NCBI GenBank assembly: GCA_023627715.1
Contig: JAMAHW010000055.1
Location: 124,001 to 188,000, forward strand
Source of the DNA: Periconia sp. R9002
Taxonomy: Eukaryota; Ascomycota; Dothideomycetes; Pleosporales; Periconiaceae
DNA length: 64,000 bases
Direction of reading: 5' to 3'
Position 1 is the stretch's first letter, and each line of letters opens with the position of its first letter. Below the pieces are notes generated by a model. That model saw nothing but the letters and a program-made list of their open reading frames with translations. It had not been told where the DNA came from and ran no database searches. Of this stretch, positions 22,902-36,942 are shown in pieces. Made by a program: the position numbers and the translations under genes.

Positions 22902-25900
22902 TTAAAAGCTTGCTACGGCCACAGCCACGGCCTGGTCGTCAGAATGGCTGATGCTGATGCTGATATTCTTGACGCCCGCGCGCTTGGCTTCTTGTTCCGC
23001 AACGCCGTGAAGCTATGGATTGTTAGTGAGTGAAAGATAATAATGTGAGCAATCTAACATACCTTGACCGAAGGAGCACCGTTTGCGTCACTGGTAATCT
23101 CAATGTCCTTCAAAGCAGCTCCAGCACCCCGGCTCTTGACACCAAGCGACTTGAACACCGCCTCTTTAGCAGACCACCTGCCGGCGAAGCTTGACTGTGG
23201 GCTGGCAGCTTTCTTGCAATAGGCAATCTCCTGCGAGGTAAAGTTCCGGTCCACAAACGTCTCGTTCTCAATGTTGATGGCATCGATCTTCTCAACATCT
23301 ACACCGACCTTGGTATTGGCAGAAGCAGATGCCTGTGTTATGGATTCGAGCACCTTCATTGTCTCCTTGCTCTTTGCGTCCTTTACGGGAGCCGTGTTGA
23401 GGACCTTGGGGTAATTGTAAGTCGACGTCTTTGGCTCTACCTGAACACGAGCACGCGGGTTCAGGAAGACCTCCTTCATCTTGTCATCCTCGTACGGCGA
23501 CTTGTCCTTGGCTCGGAAGAGCGTGTTGTTGATCAGACCGTCATGGAAGTAACGGTAAGCCTTCTTCTGACGAGCTTCGACCTTCTGTCTATAGGCAGCA
23601 AACTCGGTGTGATCGAGAGCGGCATAGAGATACTTGGGGTGGATACCGATGGCCTGAGTACCCTTCTGACCGAAACCAAATGAGGTTACAGAGAAAGCCT
23701 TGACACCATCGGTTTGGATCGACCGTGAAGGATAGACAATGTAGTCGTATTGTTCCATGATCTTGTCGACATTGTCGGCGTTGCGGTTACCCGGGACCAA
23801 GCCCGAGTTGAGAACCTGCAAAGCACCGTTGAACATGAAAGCACCAGCGGCACCCTTGGGGTGACCAGTAAGGTACTTCTGGAAAATGCCAAGGAGGGCA
23901 TTGCCCTTGGTGCGGCCAAGATGGCGCATCTGCTCGCAGATGACATCAGACTCATTCTTATCGTTGGCAACAGTCGATGTTCCGTGGAAAGAGGCGACGT
24001 CGAGGTCGTCGATAGTAAGACCCCAAGTGGCGAGGGCGCCACGGAGAGGGGCAATACGGGGATCTTGCTTCCAGAAAGCGTTGCCAAGGCTGTTGAGGGC
24101 ATCCTTCTCTTGACGTTTGGCCTCGCGTTCAATATGAGCAGCGCGCTCCTGCAGGTATTCGGACTCATCGAAATCTTGAGCAGAGTCCTTCATGGCTGCA
24201 ACCTCCTCCTGTAGATACAAGAGCTCAGACTCCTGCCATTGCTTGATCTGTCGCTTTCGGAGATCCAATTGCCTCTTCCTGTACTTGATGTCGAGCAAGG
24301 GCGAGGGGAACTTGCCGGGCTGCTCACGAGCCGTGGTCAATACACCCTTGCCTGGGGCAGGCACGGAGCGACCAATCTTGTCAGTGGCTGTGGCCGTGAA
24401 ACCCACGATACCGTAGATAGGAACACCCATATCGAGGGCAAGACGAGCATCCATGATGACCTGCATACCACAACCTTGGGACTCCATGAATCCATTTCGG
24501 GTGGTGGTGGTAGGACGGGACATTTCGCGGGGAGTACGGCCATGAGCAAACTCGTCTTCAGCGTTGCTGGTAGCCTTCATGTTGGCAAACTCATAAGAGC
24601 CCTCTTCCTGGAAATCATCAAAGCCACCCACAAAGCATACACGTGCTTTGCCTTCTACAATGGTGTCGTAACCAATATCAATAGACTCGACAGCAGTAGC
24701 GCAGGCGCCGACAGGAGTCTTGATAGGACCAGTGGAAGACATGAGCAACATATTGATCCAGGCGCTCATTGTGTTGATGAAAGACTCCTGCAGAATATCC
24801 TTCTGAACAGGCTTGTCGAGGAAACGATCCTTGTACATGCCACGGAGAGCGGACGTACCACCAATACCAGAACCGATACAGTTACCGACTTCGGAGAGAT
24901 GGACGTACTTGTAGAATTCGTATGGATCAGTGATACCACTGCACAGCAAACATTCCGCCGTGGATACGAGCACATAGAGGGTAACGGGGTCGACTTGAGA
25001 GATGATGTCCTCGGGCACACCGTATTTCTTGGCATCCCAGCCAGTGGGGACTTGGCCAGCGACGAGACGATCAAAGCGCAAAGCCTTTGGAATGAGAAGA
25101 GTAGCACCCTTCCTGAGACGCACAGTGTACTCTCCAGAGTCTGGGATCTCGAAAATCTCGACTTTGTCGCCATGTTGGCGTTTGAAGTCGTCGGCGGTCT
25201 CTTTAGAGGTCTCGAAAGGATCCAGGTCCTCTTCGATCTGGATTTCTTGAAGCAATTGCTTTTTCTTGGGGTCGTAGCCACCAAACAATTCGGGTTCGAT
25301 GAGACGGATACCGGAGTGCTCCAAAATGTGTTTCTCATACTTGGCCTTTACATCTTTGTCGTCAACAGGCTCTCCGGACTTGGCATCGACCCAGCCAGAG
25401 TAGCTTTTACCCTTGAGTGGGCCGTTGTGGTTCTTGATGAGACCCATCATCCATGCCATTTCCACACAACCCTCAATAGAGAACTCGCCATACGCTTCCA
25501 TCTCCCAGCGAGTCCTGGAGTTACCCCAGGGGCCGATCTCGGCGAAACCGGTGACGACGACAACCTTTTCAAGGTCAACCATTCCCTTGAGATCGTTGTT
25601 GAGCGGCTTGATCTCATTTTCCCAATCAGGAAGCTTTGGGAAGTCAAACTTCATGTTTGCTCTTGGCTGGATAGTGGCCTTCTTGTACAGAGCCTCGCTT
25701 CCATCGCCATTGACAATCTTGTTCTCAATAGCATTTTCCTTGATAACAGCCTTGCGTACCTCGCTAGTCTCCATGTATTCCTTTCGGAGATCTGTCATCA
25801 AGTCCTTGAGATTAGGGATATACTGGAAGCCACCATTTAGATCGGCCCAAACAGGCTCAACCTGGCACAAGTTGACGATGGGTGGAGCCATGAGGCCAAG

Positions 25901-28602
25901 GAGGTTGAAGGCCATTTCTTGCTGTGAAAAGGTCCGCACGCCATACTTCTCAATACCCTCGGCAACGATGTTGTTGCCGGCCATAAGACCCGTTCCACGA
26001 GTCCATCCGATAACGGCTCCGCAAATAGTGAGGAAGTTGCCCCAGCTTTCAGAGTGCCATCGAGTGAATAGGGTTTCCAAGGCGATTTTGGACTCGGCGT
26101 ACAAACCGTCGTTGCCGAAGGTGCCGTGGTTGGGAGAAAGCGGCAGAATGACCTGGGCGGGGCGGGTTTCGTAGCCGTGGGCGGCCTTGTGTGATTTAAC
26201 GGCGCCGAGAAGGCGGAGAAGGTTAGTCAACATGATACGATGGGCGAGTTCAGACTTGGAGTCGATTCCGTCGATTTCGCGGCCATTTTCGGAGATGGCC
26301 GCAAAAGGAACCACGTAGTCCAAATCCCAGCCGAGACCATTCTTCTTGTCGAAGATGTAGTCAACCAGACCATCAACATCTTGCTTGCTACCTTGATTGA
26401 AAGGCACCACGATGAGCTGGGATCCGCGAGCACCATAGCGGGTGTACATGGACTGGTAGTATTCGTTCACTTCACGCGAGAAGCGGGATGTAGTGACGAC
26501 CACCTTGGCACCACCGCTGATGAGGCCCTGGAGGACCTCAGCTCCAATGGAACCTGCACCAGCACCTGTCATCAGCGCATACTTGTTCTGGAAGGTGACA
26601 CCATTCTTGGCGGCGCTCTCGAGACCATCAAGATAGATGCCCGTAAGCTTCTTGCTGTATTCCCACCCATGGTCATCCTTTCTCTTCAAGTGCAAAAATG
26701 GAATCGTTTCCACCTTGCCCTGTTTGGCTGGCGCTTGGACTCGACCATTCCTACCTTTCTTTCCAATGCCATTGACGGCCTTGCCATTTTCGCTAGGAAT
26801 AATCTGACCTTCATTCATGGAAAGGGAGCGAATGACGTTGCTGTACAGGCTCTTAATCTGCAGCTGAGAGGATTTCGAAAGCTTGTGCTGCTGCTTGATG
26901 AGCTTGTATATGCGCTGCAGGTCATTCTGCACCTTGGTGCGGTTGCCGTACTCGGAGAGTTTTCCACCTTCGGCCATTTCCCGCACATAGTGTTCAAGCT
27001 TGCGAACACTCGGTCTGGGCACCTCGGCGTAGTTCAAGTTGCCCTTGGCATCAATGTCGAGATGAGGCGCTGTAGGCACGGAAACATCTTTGAACACGGG
27101 TGCTTCGTTGAGGACATCTTTGCAGTTCTCAATGAGCTGCTGACCAAGCTCCTTGGCAAGCTCATAGGTCTCGCCACGCTCCTGGGGGCAGTTATCAATG
27201 TGATATTGCATGAAGTCGACCAAGAGAGGGTTGGAGCGGTTCATGATCTGGATGCAGCGGCTGACGATTTCACGATCCACGGCCTTGAGGCGCCCGAAAA
27301 TGATATCGTAGTACATGCTGAGAGCGTCCTGGCGCGCCCAGTTCCATGATGAGTCGTAGACACGAGCCTTGAGGGAGGTGAACTGGGGCTCGATGCCAGC
27401 AGCGTAAAAGTCACCGTGTTCGGCATTCCACAGATCCAGCTGGGCCTGGAGAGCGGACGAGGCCTTCTGTGAATCAATGAAAGCTTTGTCTCCAGAGCGA
27501 AGGTCTATCTTCAAGTAGCGCGCAAACAGCTCTAGCTGCTGCTTGAAAAGCGCACGCTGGTCCTTGGTAAGAGCATCGATGGCAGCTGGGTCCATCATCA
27601 TCCCACCAGCACCACCGCCGGCGTCGCCACCCGCAGCGGGTGATGACAGGCTGATTCCAGCAGTCGCAGCATATTTATTGGCCTGCTCATCCAACCAAGC
27701 CTTGCCATCGTTTTCAGAGCCAAGACGTGCGGCGGGCTCATTGGTAAGGGCGAGCAGCAACACGCCGTCCTGACGACCTGGGCCCAATCCCCACCGGTTC
27801 TCGAGGTGCTTTCGCACGGCTGTGATGTTGAAGCCACCAGGCATCTTGGAAGATACCAGGCGAGCGATGAGTGAGGAAGACTGTTTGCCGAGCTGACCAT
27901 TGAAGGTAGCCTGCATGGAAGCACCGAGCTCATCTAGAGGGATGTCCTCAGGCTTTTCCGGGGTGGATCCGAACTCCTTACCCAAGTCACCGAGGATTTC
28001 GTTTTGGAGGGTGGATTTTCCTGGTACTGTGTTAGCGACCGAATCAGGTTGTATTTTGTGGCTGGAGTTGTTTTACCTCCAACCAGATCTTTGATAGCTT
28101 TGCTCAGTGGTACATCCGCCACAGGCTTCTTCAGCTTCTGGGCAATGAGCGCGCGTAGGATATCGGTGGCGGTGACGGGAGCGTCTGCAACCGCCGCAGC
28201 GGGACCAGCACTGGCGGGAGGTGGAGGAGCTGCCGCGGCTACAGCAGCTGGTGCGGGAGCAGCAGAAGAGGACGCGGGAGCATCGCTGGCGGAAGCGGCA
28301 GCTTCGGGCTCCTCCTCGACCGGGTCGACATCATAGTAGATGTCTTTTGCATCCTTGTTGTAGCAGAGAATCTGACGCTGCACCGAAAGAGCGGCATCGT
28401 GAGCTTCATATTTGGAAGCCAGTGTGCGTTTGGCCATTACACCGAGTGTGTCCGCGGGACCGATTTCGACGATACGCTCCGTTGTCTTCTCGCCGAGGAC
28501 GACATCTTGCGTCTCAATCCACCTCACGGGAGAGGCAAATTGATATGCAAGCAGCTCGATGAGCAAGGTGTGCGAGAGCTCCTGCTCAATCTCGGGACGC
28601 AT
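22902..28602 (-). CDS. FAS2: Fatty acid synthase subunit alpha
   Basis: Three exons on the minus strand: 28602-28077, 28020-23063, 23012-22902 (introns 56 and 50 bp); 1,864 residues, the normal size for fungal FAS alpha. Order: C-terminal part of the malonyl/palmitoyl transferase (MRPEIEQEL...), an Ala/Pro-rich linker (about 95-142), the acyl carrier domain with [11 protein letters not shown] (phosphopantetheine Ser178), the structural insert, ketoreductase ([15 protein letters not shown]), ketosynthase with [10 protein letters not shown] (active Cys about 1282; [12 protein letters not shown]is further on), and a C-terminal phosphopantetheinyl transferase ([27 protein letters not shown]). With the beta subunit it forms the cytosolic alpha6beta6 synthase that makes palmitoyl/stearoyl-CoA. 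The close fit to the primary-metabolism enzyme and the divergent partner argue against a secondary-metabolite FAS. The first intron splits the Gly codon two residues before Ser178. Confidence 0.97.
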
Positions 28603-30638
28603 GGCGAATGATTTTGATGGGGGTTCGTGCGCAGAATGCGGGAGACGATGGATGACGGGCCGACCAGTGGAGGATGTGGTGATGTAGCAAGGGAAGTTGA
28701 AGTTGAGGGGTGGGGAGGTTGGAGGTTGGAGGAGGGGTCAATGGGTATCTCTGAGGCAAAAGGAAGGAACAACGGGTATCTAGTTGTCAAAGAGAGGCAG
28801 CGACAACGCGGGGGCAGGCGTGATGTCTTGGTGTGCCGTGGAATGTGTTGCGGACTGCAATTGCAGTATTGTTGTGTGGGGGGGAGGATAGGGAGAGGTG
28901 AAGGAGAAGTAGCGGTGGTGGTGTAGGTAGTATTAGGAGGAGAGGGTGCGTGGAGCTTCAATGAAGAATGCCACGGCAGGTATGGGTAGGTAGGTAGGGG
29001 AGGATGAAAAAAAGGGTAGCGACCCAAGGCATTGGCTACTTAATGTGGATTTCCTTTAGCAGAGCAAGGGCAATCAGCAGAGGATTGAGGGTTGGGGTGG
29101 TGGGCGTGTGTGGTGTGTGTTGAGGATTTCTCAGACGACGGAGCTAAAAAATCATGGACCCCTGTTCCGCTGGTTGTCCTGGGGCTCACCCGTTTTCGCC
29201 GATTCGAGGCGTGACAGGCCTACAACAACGCACAGGCAGCAGGCTGGCTGGGCTGGCAGCCAAAAAGTCTGGCACGAACAAAAGCCGGCGGGCAACGGGC
29301 CATTGCGCGGGACCGACGAGTGGCATCCATTGCATTCACCTCTACTCCCCCTCTAGACAATTCCACCTACTATCTACAGGTACCTAGTGGGTGCCGACAT
29401 TCAACAATCCGACTCAACAAACATGCCGCTGCACCTCATCGATTGGCGTCATCGCTGCAGCAAACGTCGTTGACCCGGCGGGTCATGTCATGTCTCGGTC
29501 TGGGTCAGGGACGTCGTTATGCAGCAGTCTAGGGATCAATAGGTACGACAGGACAGGCAGATGGATGAAGGGAACGAGAGATAAGCAAAAGGAAGGGACA
29601 GGTTCTGGCTCCGGTTCCGTCGGCGGTACTTGTAGTCAGTAATCAGTGTAGTGTACACGTATGTACTGCGGTACTTGGGCGGTAGGTATCGAGTCTGGTG
29701 CACCAGAAGCAAGTAGTGTCTTCTCTACGGCGTGGTTTCTAGCAATTGTGGCCACAAGAAAAACACCAAGCAGTGAAGGGTCTCTACCAGGGCCAGTGTA
29801 CCACTACCCGGCATCCCACCCCACAGGTCCACCCCTCGCAGCTACAGGGGCCACAGGCCGGTCTAGCGCATCCCAGCCGAACCGACGAGAGAAAAAAAAA
29901 GTTGAGTGCCTGCAACCATCGCCCTAGCTCCCTACCCTAGTCGCAACATTGAATCCACACCCTCCCCCAACCCCAACACCTTGAGGGCCCTTTCGCCATC
30001 ATAACAATCCCTCCTTCTCGGTCTCTCTTGCACTCACTCACCCACCCCTCCTCACCCTCACCGCTCTCCTCCTGTGTTTACTTAATACCCGGGCAGACCC
30101 TATTGCCCACCCTCTCATCCCACTACCACCTCATCCACACTCCAAAACACACACCTACACCGCAAGGGAGCTGTAGTCGGACGATTGCAGTCGGAACAAA
30201 GTCCCAAGCATCCAACCCCATCTCGCTGGCGATTAGCTTCGACCAGAATACTTGCCTCAATTGAAGCCGTTATACCAATCGTAGGTATTCCTTCCTTTTT
30301 TCAACAGTTGTATTCGCACACACCCATCCCTCCTGCCTCAATATTCTTTCCTATCCGCCATTGGAGAAGGAGCACACCACTTCAGTACTCACAATGCACA
30401 GACTTCGTTCATCCCACCTTCTTTTCTACAATCTACCTCCTGCTGCCTGCAACCCCTCTTGACGAGTACGTCTGAAACTCTCGATTCCATTTCCTCTTCT
30501 TTACTCTCTCTACTCTCCCAGTTGCTGCCCCACCCTTCACCCATTTTCCCACCCACCAATTCTCCCTCTACCTGCTACAATTGCTGCTCTGGCTTACACG
30601 CTCTCCCAATTAGAAGCCTCCGAATCACGCCGCCCATC
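28603..30638. promoter_or_regulatory. Shared bidirectional promoter region of FAS2 and FAS1
   Basis: Two kb separate the divergent ATGs. The FAS1 side carries long C/T-rich stretches (about 29930-30630), typical of strongly expressed fungal promoters and 5' leaders. The FAS2 side is G-rich on the plus strand, i.e. C/T-rich in its own direction. Divergence from one intergenic region suggests co-regulation to keep subunit stoichiometry. I see no factor site I would name with confidence, and no supported gene inside. Confidence 0.7.
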
Positions 30639-33600
30639 ATGTACGGCTCAGGCCCTCAGACGGGCATCTCGACCCCGCGCTCCCAAGCTTCCCTCCGCCC
30701 TCTCGTCCTCTCCCACGGTTCCCTCGAATACACACTCCTGATCCCAACGGCTCTGCACTTCAATGCTCAGCAATTGCGCGATGCTTTCAAGGCTACACTT
30801 CCTGAGCCCACAGACGAATTGGCCCTCGACGAGGAGCCCTCGTCGGTCGCTGAGCTGGTGGCACGCTACCTAGGCTTCATTGCCAAGGAGGTCGAGGAGG
30901 GTGAAGACCCCGACTCGTTTGAAGAGGTGCTCAAACTTGTCTTGACCGAGTTCGAGCGTGCCTTCCTTCGTGGTAACGAGGTGCATGCGCTGGCCGCTAC
31001 TCTCCCAGGCATTCCTGAGAAGAAACTCATCACCGTTCGGTGCTACTACAATGCTCGTATAGCCGCTGAGCGTCCCATCAAACACCACGAGTCCGCTCTT
31101 TTGCGCGAAGCTGCCGACGAAAATGCTTTCCTGTACGCAGTGCTGGGAGGCCAGGGTAACATCGAAGAGTACTTCGAAGAGCTTCGGGAGATCTACACCA
31201 CATACCCCTCCTTTGTCGAGGATTTCATTGCTGCAGAAGCGTCGCATCTGCTTCAAATGTCGCGTGACCCTCGCGCCGAGAAGCTCTACTCCAAGGGTCT
31301 CGATGTTATGCGATGGCTCAACAACAAGGAATCGCAGCCCGACACGGACTACTTGGTGTCGGCGCCCGTCAGTCTCCCCTTGATCGGATTGACACAGCTA
31401 GCCCACTATGTTGTGACGTGCAGAGTGCTGGGAAGCCATCCCGGTCACTTCCGGAGTCGTTTGAGTGGTACCACCGGTCACTCCCAGGGTGTAGTTACGG
31501 CGGCTGCCATTGCAGAAGCCCGCAATTGGGAATCTTTCGAGCAGGCCGCCAAAAAGGCTATTACGATCCTCTTCTGGATCGGTACTCGTAGCCAACAGGC
31601 TTATCCTCGCACTTCGCTCGCCCCCAATGTCTTGCAAGACTCCCTGGACCACGGTGAAGGCACGCCGACTCCCATGTTGTCCATCCGTGATCTTTCTCGG
31701 AAAGCGGTTCAGGAGCACATTGATGCCACCAACGCACATCTGCCCGAGGACAGGCATATTGCCATTTCCCTGATCAACAGCGCCCGCAATTTTGTTGTTA
31801 CGGGTCCACCCATCTCCTTGTATGGTTTGAATGTGCGTCTGCGCAAGGTGAAGGCACCTACTGGTCTGGATCAGACGAGGATTCCCTTCACGGACCGTAA
31901 AATCCGTTTCGTCAACCGTTTCCTGCCCATCACCGCGCCCTTCCACAGCCCTTACCTTGCTGAAGCCACTAAGCAGCTCGATGAGGACCTCAAAGATATT
32001 AAGATTCCAGCGAGTGATCTCGGTATTCCCATGTATGACACCCACACTGGCAAAGACTTGCGTGAGTCGGGATCCGACAACATCGTCCCTCAACTCATCC
32101 GCATGATCACCAACGATTCCGTCGACTGGGAACTGGCTACCGTGTTCCCCAAAGCAACTCACATTCTCGACTTCGGGCCAGGTGGCATTTCTGGTCTCGG
32201 AGTCCTGACGAATCGCAACAAGGATGGAACCGGTGTACGGGTCATTCTGGCCGGTGCTATCGAAGGCCAAAATTTTGAGATTGGATACAAGCCCGAAATC
32301 TTTGACCGCGATTTCGAGCATGCTGTCAAGTACGCACCTGACTGGGTTAAGGAACATGCTCCCCGCCTTGTGAAGACATCTACTGGGCAAACGTACGTGG
32401 ATACCAAGTTCAGCAGGACCCTCGGCCTGCCCCCTGTTATGGTTGCTGGTATGACGCCCTGCACCGTTCACTGGGACTTTGTTGCTGCTACCATGAATGC
32501 CGGCTACGACATCGAACTTGCCGGTGGTGGCTACTACAACGACAAGAGTATGAGTGCTGCCATCAACAAGGTCGAGAACGCTATCCAGGCCGGCCGTGGT
32601 ATCAGTGTCAACTTGATCTACGTCACACCACGCCATATGGCCTGGCAGATTCCCATGTTGGCTAGATTGCGCTCTGAGGGTGTTCCCATCGAGGGTTTGA
32701 CCATCGGTGCTGGAGTACCATCCATCGAGGTTGCCAATGAGTACATCCAAACGCTAGGTATCAAGCGTATTGCCTTCAAGCCTGGCTCGGTGGAAGCTAT
32801 ACAGCAAACCATCAACATTGCCAAGGCGAACCCAGGTTTCCCTGTTATCCTGCAGTGGACTGGAGGCCGTGGTGGCGGTCACCACTCATTTGAAGACTTT
32901 CATCAACCTATTCTCCAGATGTACAGCCGTCTCCGTAAGGTTGACAACCTCATCCTTGTCGCTGGGTCCGGCTTTGGCGGTGCTGAAGATACCTACCCTT
33001 ACCTTAATGGTACTTGGTCCACTCGATTCGGATACCCACCTATGCCTTTCGATGGATGCATGTTTGGGTCCCGAGTGATGACCGCAAAGGAAGCGCACAC
33101 ATCCACAGCTGCCAAAGAGGCGATCGTTCGTGCCCCTGGCCTGGAAGATGCCGAATGGGAGCAGACCTACAAGGGCCCGGCCGGCGGTGTCATCACCGTT
33201 CGTTCTGAGATGGGTGAGCCAATTCACAAGCTCGCCACTCGTGGAGTCAAGTTCTGGGCCGAGATGGATAAGAAGATCTTCGCTTTGGATAAGGCTAAGC
33301 GCGTACCCGAACTCAAGAAGATGCGCGACTACATCATCGAGCGTCTGAACAAGGACTTCCAGAAGGTGTGGTTTGGTAAAAACAAGCATGGCGAATCCGT
33401 TGATCTCGAAGATATGACATATGCTGAGGTGGTCCAACGCATGGTCGACCTCATGTACGTGAAGCACCAATCTCGCTGGATAGATCCCAGCTTGAAGCGT
33501 TTGACCGGTGACTTCATCCGCCGACTTGAGGAACGATTCGCCAGCGGCGATGTTGATTCTCTCATCCAGACCTACGAGGAGCTCACGGACCCGTACCCAA

Positions 33601-36600
33601 CTGTGAAGAAGGTTATCGAGACGTACCCCGCAGCTTCGGAGCAGCTCATCAATGCCCAGGACGTTCAGCACTTCCTTCTGCTCTGCCAACGCCGTGGCCA
33701 AAAGCCTGTACCCTTCGTTCCCGTCCTTGATGATACGTTCGAACTTTTCTTCAAAAAGGACTCCTTGTGGCAGTCCGAGGACCTCGATGCTGTGGTCGAT
33801 CAAGACGTTGAGCGTACCTGTATCTTGCAGGGCCCCATGGCGGTCAAGTATGCCACTAAGATCAATGAGCCTGTGAAGGAAATTCTGGATGGCGTTCACA
33901 ACGGTCATATCCAATATCTGCTGCGCGACGTATACGGTGGCGACGCCTCCAAGATTCCTACCATCGAATATTTTGGTAGCAAGCTCATTGAGAACAACGA
34001 GGGCGTGGAAGTGGAAGGTCTTACTGTGTCCCAGTTGGAGAACAAGCTCCTCTACCGCCTTTCTGCTGCACCCAACTCCACGCTGCCAGACCTCCAATCT
34101 TGGCTCCATCTTCTAGCCGGCGACAGCTATTCGTGGAGACATGCCTTCTTCACCACGGACGTCTTTGTTCAAGGCCAGCGTTTCCAGACCAACCCTATTG
34201 CGCGCGTGTTTGCTCCTACCCCAGGCATGATGGTGGAGATCACCCATCCTAACGAGCCTGCCAAGACAGTCATCACTGTCAAGGAGCCGCATCACGGTGG
34301 CAAGCATATCAAGACGGTGGATATCAGCCTTACCAAAGACAATGAGATTGTTCTCAACCTCTTCGAAGAGCGAACTGCTTTGAAGAAGGCTGCTGCATTG
34401 CCTTTGAAGTTCACGTATCGTCCGGAGTTCGGCTATGCCCCCATTCATGAAGTCATGGAGTCTCGCAACGACAGGATCAAGGAATTCTACTACAAGATCT
34501 GGTTTGGCGATGAAAAGTGCCCGTTCGATGCCCCCGTGTCATCCAAGTTTGATGGCGGTCGAGCCACTGTCACTAGTGAAGCCATCAATGACTTTGTCCA
34601 TGCCGTTGGCAACACTGGCGAAGCCTTCGTCGAACGACCCAACAAGGAGGTCTTCGCTCCCATGGATTTCGCCATTGTCGTCGGATGGAAGGCCATCACA
34701 AAGCCGATCTTCCCTAGGGCCATTGACGGAGATCTCCTCAAACTTGTCCATCTGTCCAACGGTTTCCGTATGCTCCCTGGTGCGGAACCACTTAAGAAGG
34801 GTGATGTCCTTGACACCACTGCCCAAATCAATGCTGTCATCAATCAAGATTCTGGCAAGATGGTTGAGGTTTGTGGCACCATCACTCGCGATGGCCAAGC
34901 TATCATGGAAGTGACGAGCCAATTCCTATACCGTGGCGCCTACAACGATTTCGAAAACACCTTCCAAAGGACGGTCGAAACGCCCAGGCAACTTCATTTG
35001 GCCACCAGCAAAGACGTCGCCATCCTCCGCTCGAAGGAATGGTTCAACCTGGATGAACCAGACGTTGAGCTTCTGAACAAGACACTTACTTTCAAGCTAG
35101 AGAGCTTCGTTCGTTACAAGACCAAGACATCCTTCTCCGAGGTTCAGACGGTTGGTGAGGTCCTTTTGGAACTTCCCAGCAAAGAGATTGTTCAGGTCGC
35201 CTCGGTTGACTACTCCGCCGGAACTTCTTACGGAAACCCCGTGCTCGACTACCTTGAGCGTAATGGTTCCGCCATTGACCAACCTGTCAACTTCGAGAAT
35301 CCGATTCCGCTCAACGGAAAGACACCTCTGACTCTGAGGGCGCCTGCATCCAACGAGACGTATGCCCGTGTGTCTGGTGATTACAACCCGATCCACGTTT
35401 CACGCGTCTTCTCAAAGTATGCCAACCTTCCCGGCACCATTACCCACGGCATGTACTCCAGTGCCGCCGTGCGTAGTTTGGTAGAAACCTGGGCTGCTGA
35501 GAACCACATTGGACGTGTCCGAAGCTACCATGTCAACCTCGTTGGTATGGTTTTGCCTGATGACATTCTCGAGATCAAGCTCCAGCACGTTGGTATGATT
35601 TCTGGTCGCAAGATCATTAAGATCGAAGTCAACAACAAGGAATCAGAGGACAAGGTCCTTCTTGGAGAGGCTGAAGTCGAGCAGCCCACAACGTCTTATG
35701 TCTTCACAGGTCAAGGTTCCCAGGAACAAGGCATGGGTATGGATCTCTATGCAAGCAGCGAGGTCGCCAAGGACGTCTGGGATCGCGCCGATAAGCACTT
35801 CATGGACAATTATGGTATGCACTTCCCTTTCTTGCACATGTCCTTTTCACTAACACCATCTAGGATTTGCTATCACCAACATCGTCAAGAACAACCCCAA
35901 GGAGCTCACCATCCACTTTGGTGGCCCTCGCGGCAAGGCTATCCGTCAAAACTACATGTCCATGACCTTTGAGACTGTTGGCGCAGATGGAACCGTCAAG
36001 TCGGAGAAGATCTTCAAAGAGATTGATGAAAACACTACTTCGTACACTTATCGATCCCCGACCGGTCTCCTTTCGGCCACCCAATTCACCCAGCCTGCTC
36101 TCACGCTCATGGAGAAGGCTTCATTCGAAGACATGCGCTCAAAGGGATTGGTACAGCGCGACAGCACCTTTGCCGGCCACTCTCTCGGAGAATATTCTGC
36201 CCTTGCAGCCCTGGCAGAAGTCATGCCTATTGAAAGTTTGGTGTCGGTTGTCTTCTATCGTGGTCTGACCATGCAAGTAGCTGTCGAGCGCGACGAGACG
36301 GGTCGCTCCAACTACTCCATGTGCGCTGTCAACCCCAGCAGGATCTCCAAAACGTTCAATGAGCAGGCTCTGCAATACGTGGTTGAGAATATCTCGGAGC
36401 AGACTGGCTGGCTGCTGGAGATTGTCAACTACAACATTGCCAACATGCAGTATGTTTGCGCAGGTGATCTCCGTGCGCTCGACTGTCTCACCAACGTCCT
36501 CAATTACTTGAAACAACAGAAGATCGACATTCAGCAGCTGATGCAGACACTTTCTTTGGAAGAACTTAAGCAGCACCTTGTGGAGATGATCAACCAGGCT

Positions 36601-36942
36601 GCAGAAACGACCAAGAGCAAGCCACAGCCGCTCGATTTGGAACGCGGTTTCGCTACCATCCCGCTGAAGGGAATTGATGTGCCCTTCCACAGCACCTTCT
36701 TGCGGTCTGGTGTGAAGCCGTTCCGAAACTTCCTGCTCAAGAAGATTCACAAGACTTCAATCGATCCGTCCAAGCTGGTCGGCAAGTACATTCCCAACGT
36801 GACGGCGAAGCCGTTTGCGCTTACCAAGGAATACTTTGAGGATGTCTATCGATTGACCAACTCGCCTAAGATTGGCAACATCCTTGCCAACTGGGACAAG
36901 TATGAGGAAAAGGACGAGGCTAGTGCGCCTGTTGCTGCTTAG
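30639..36942 (+). CDS. FAS1: Fatty acid synthase subunit beta
   Basis: Two exons, 30639-35814 and 35864-36942 (49-bp intron, CACTAAC branch), give 2,084 residues, normal for the fungal beta subunit. The frame is open upstream, but [15 protein letters not shown] is the conserved family start. Order: acetyltransferase with TTGHSQGVV (Ser282); enoyl reductase ([26 protein letters not shown], an FMN-dependent TIM barrel); dehydratase hot-dog region ([22 protein letters not shown]); and malonyl/palmitoyl transferase ([31 protein letters not shown] with Ser about 1832). It supplies acetyl loading, malonyl loading/palmitoyl release, dehydration and enoyl reduction; FAS2 supplies the carrier and condensation. 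The intron sits in the transferase domain, after DKHFMDNYG. Confidence 0.97.

Noticed and set aside
24239..25840. Plus-strand 533-codon frame inside FAS2
   Set aside because: Antisense shadow of the conserved KS/KR coding region; long antisense frames are expected from its codon use.
28603..30638. FAS locus as part of a polyketide or toxin-type secondary metabolite cluster
   Set aside because: Both subunits match the primary-metabolism FAS in length and motifs, and the neighbours (PER1, BRL1) are housekeeping genes; no PKS or tailoring enzymes are seen.
31398..32750. Minus-strand 450-codon frame inside FAS1
   Set aside because: Antisense shadow of FAS1; the plus strand has clear catalytic motifs in the same bases.
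32886..34109. Minus-strand 407-codon frame inside FAS1
   Set aside because: Same reason: overlaps the conserved ER/DH coding sequence and has no domain of its own.
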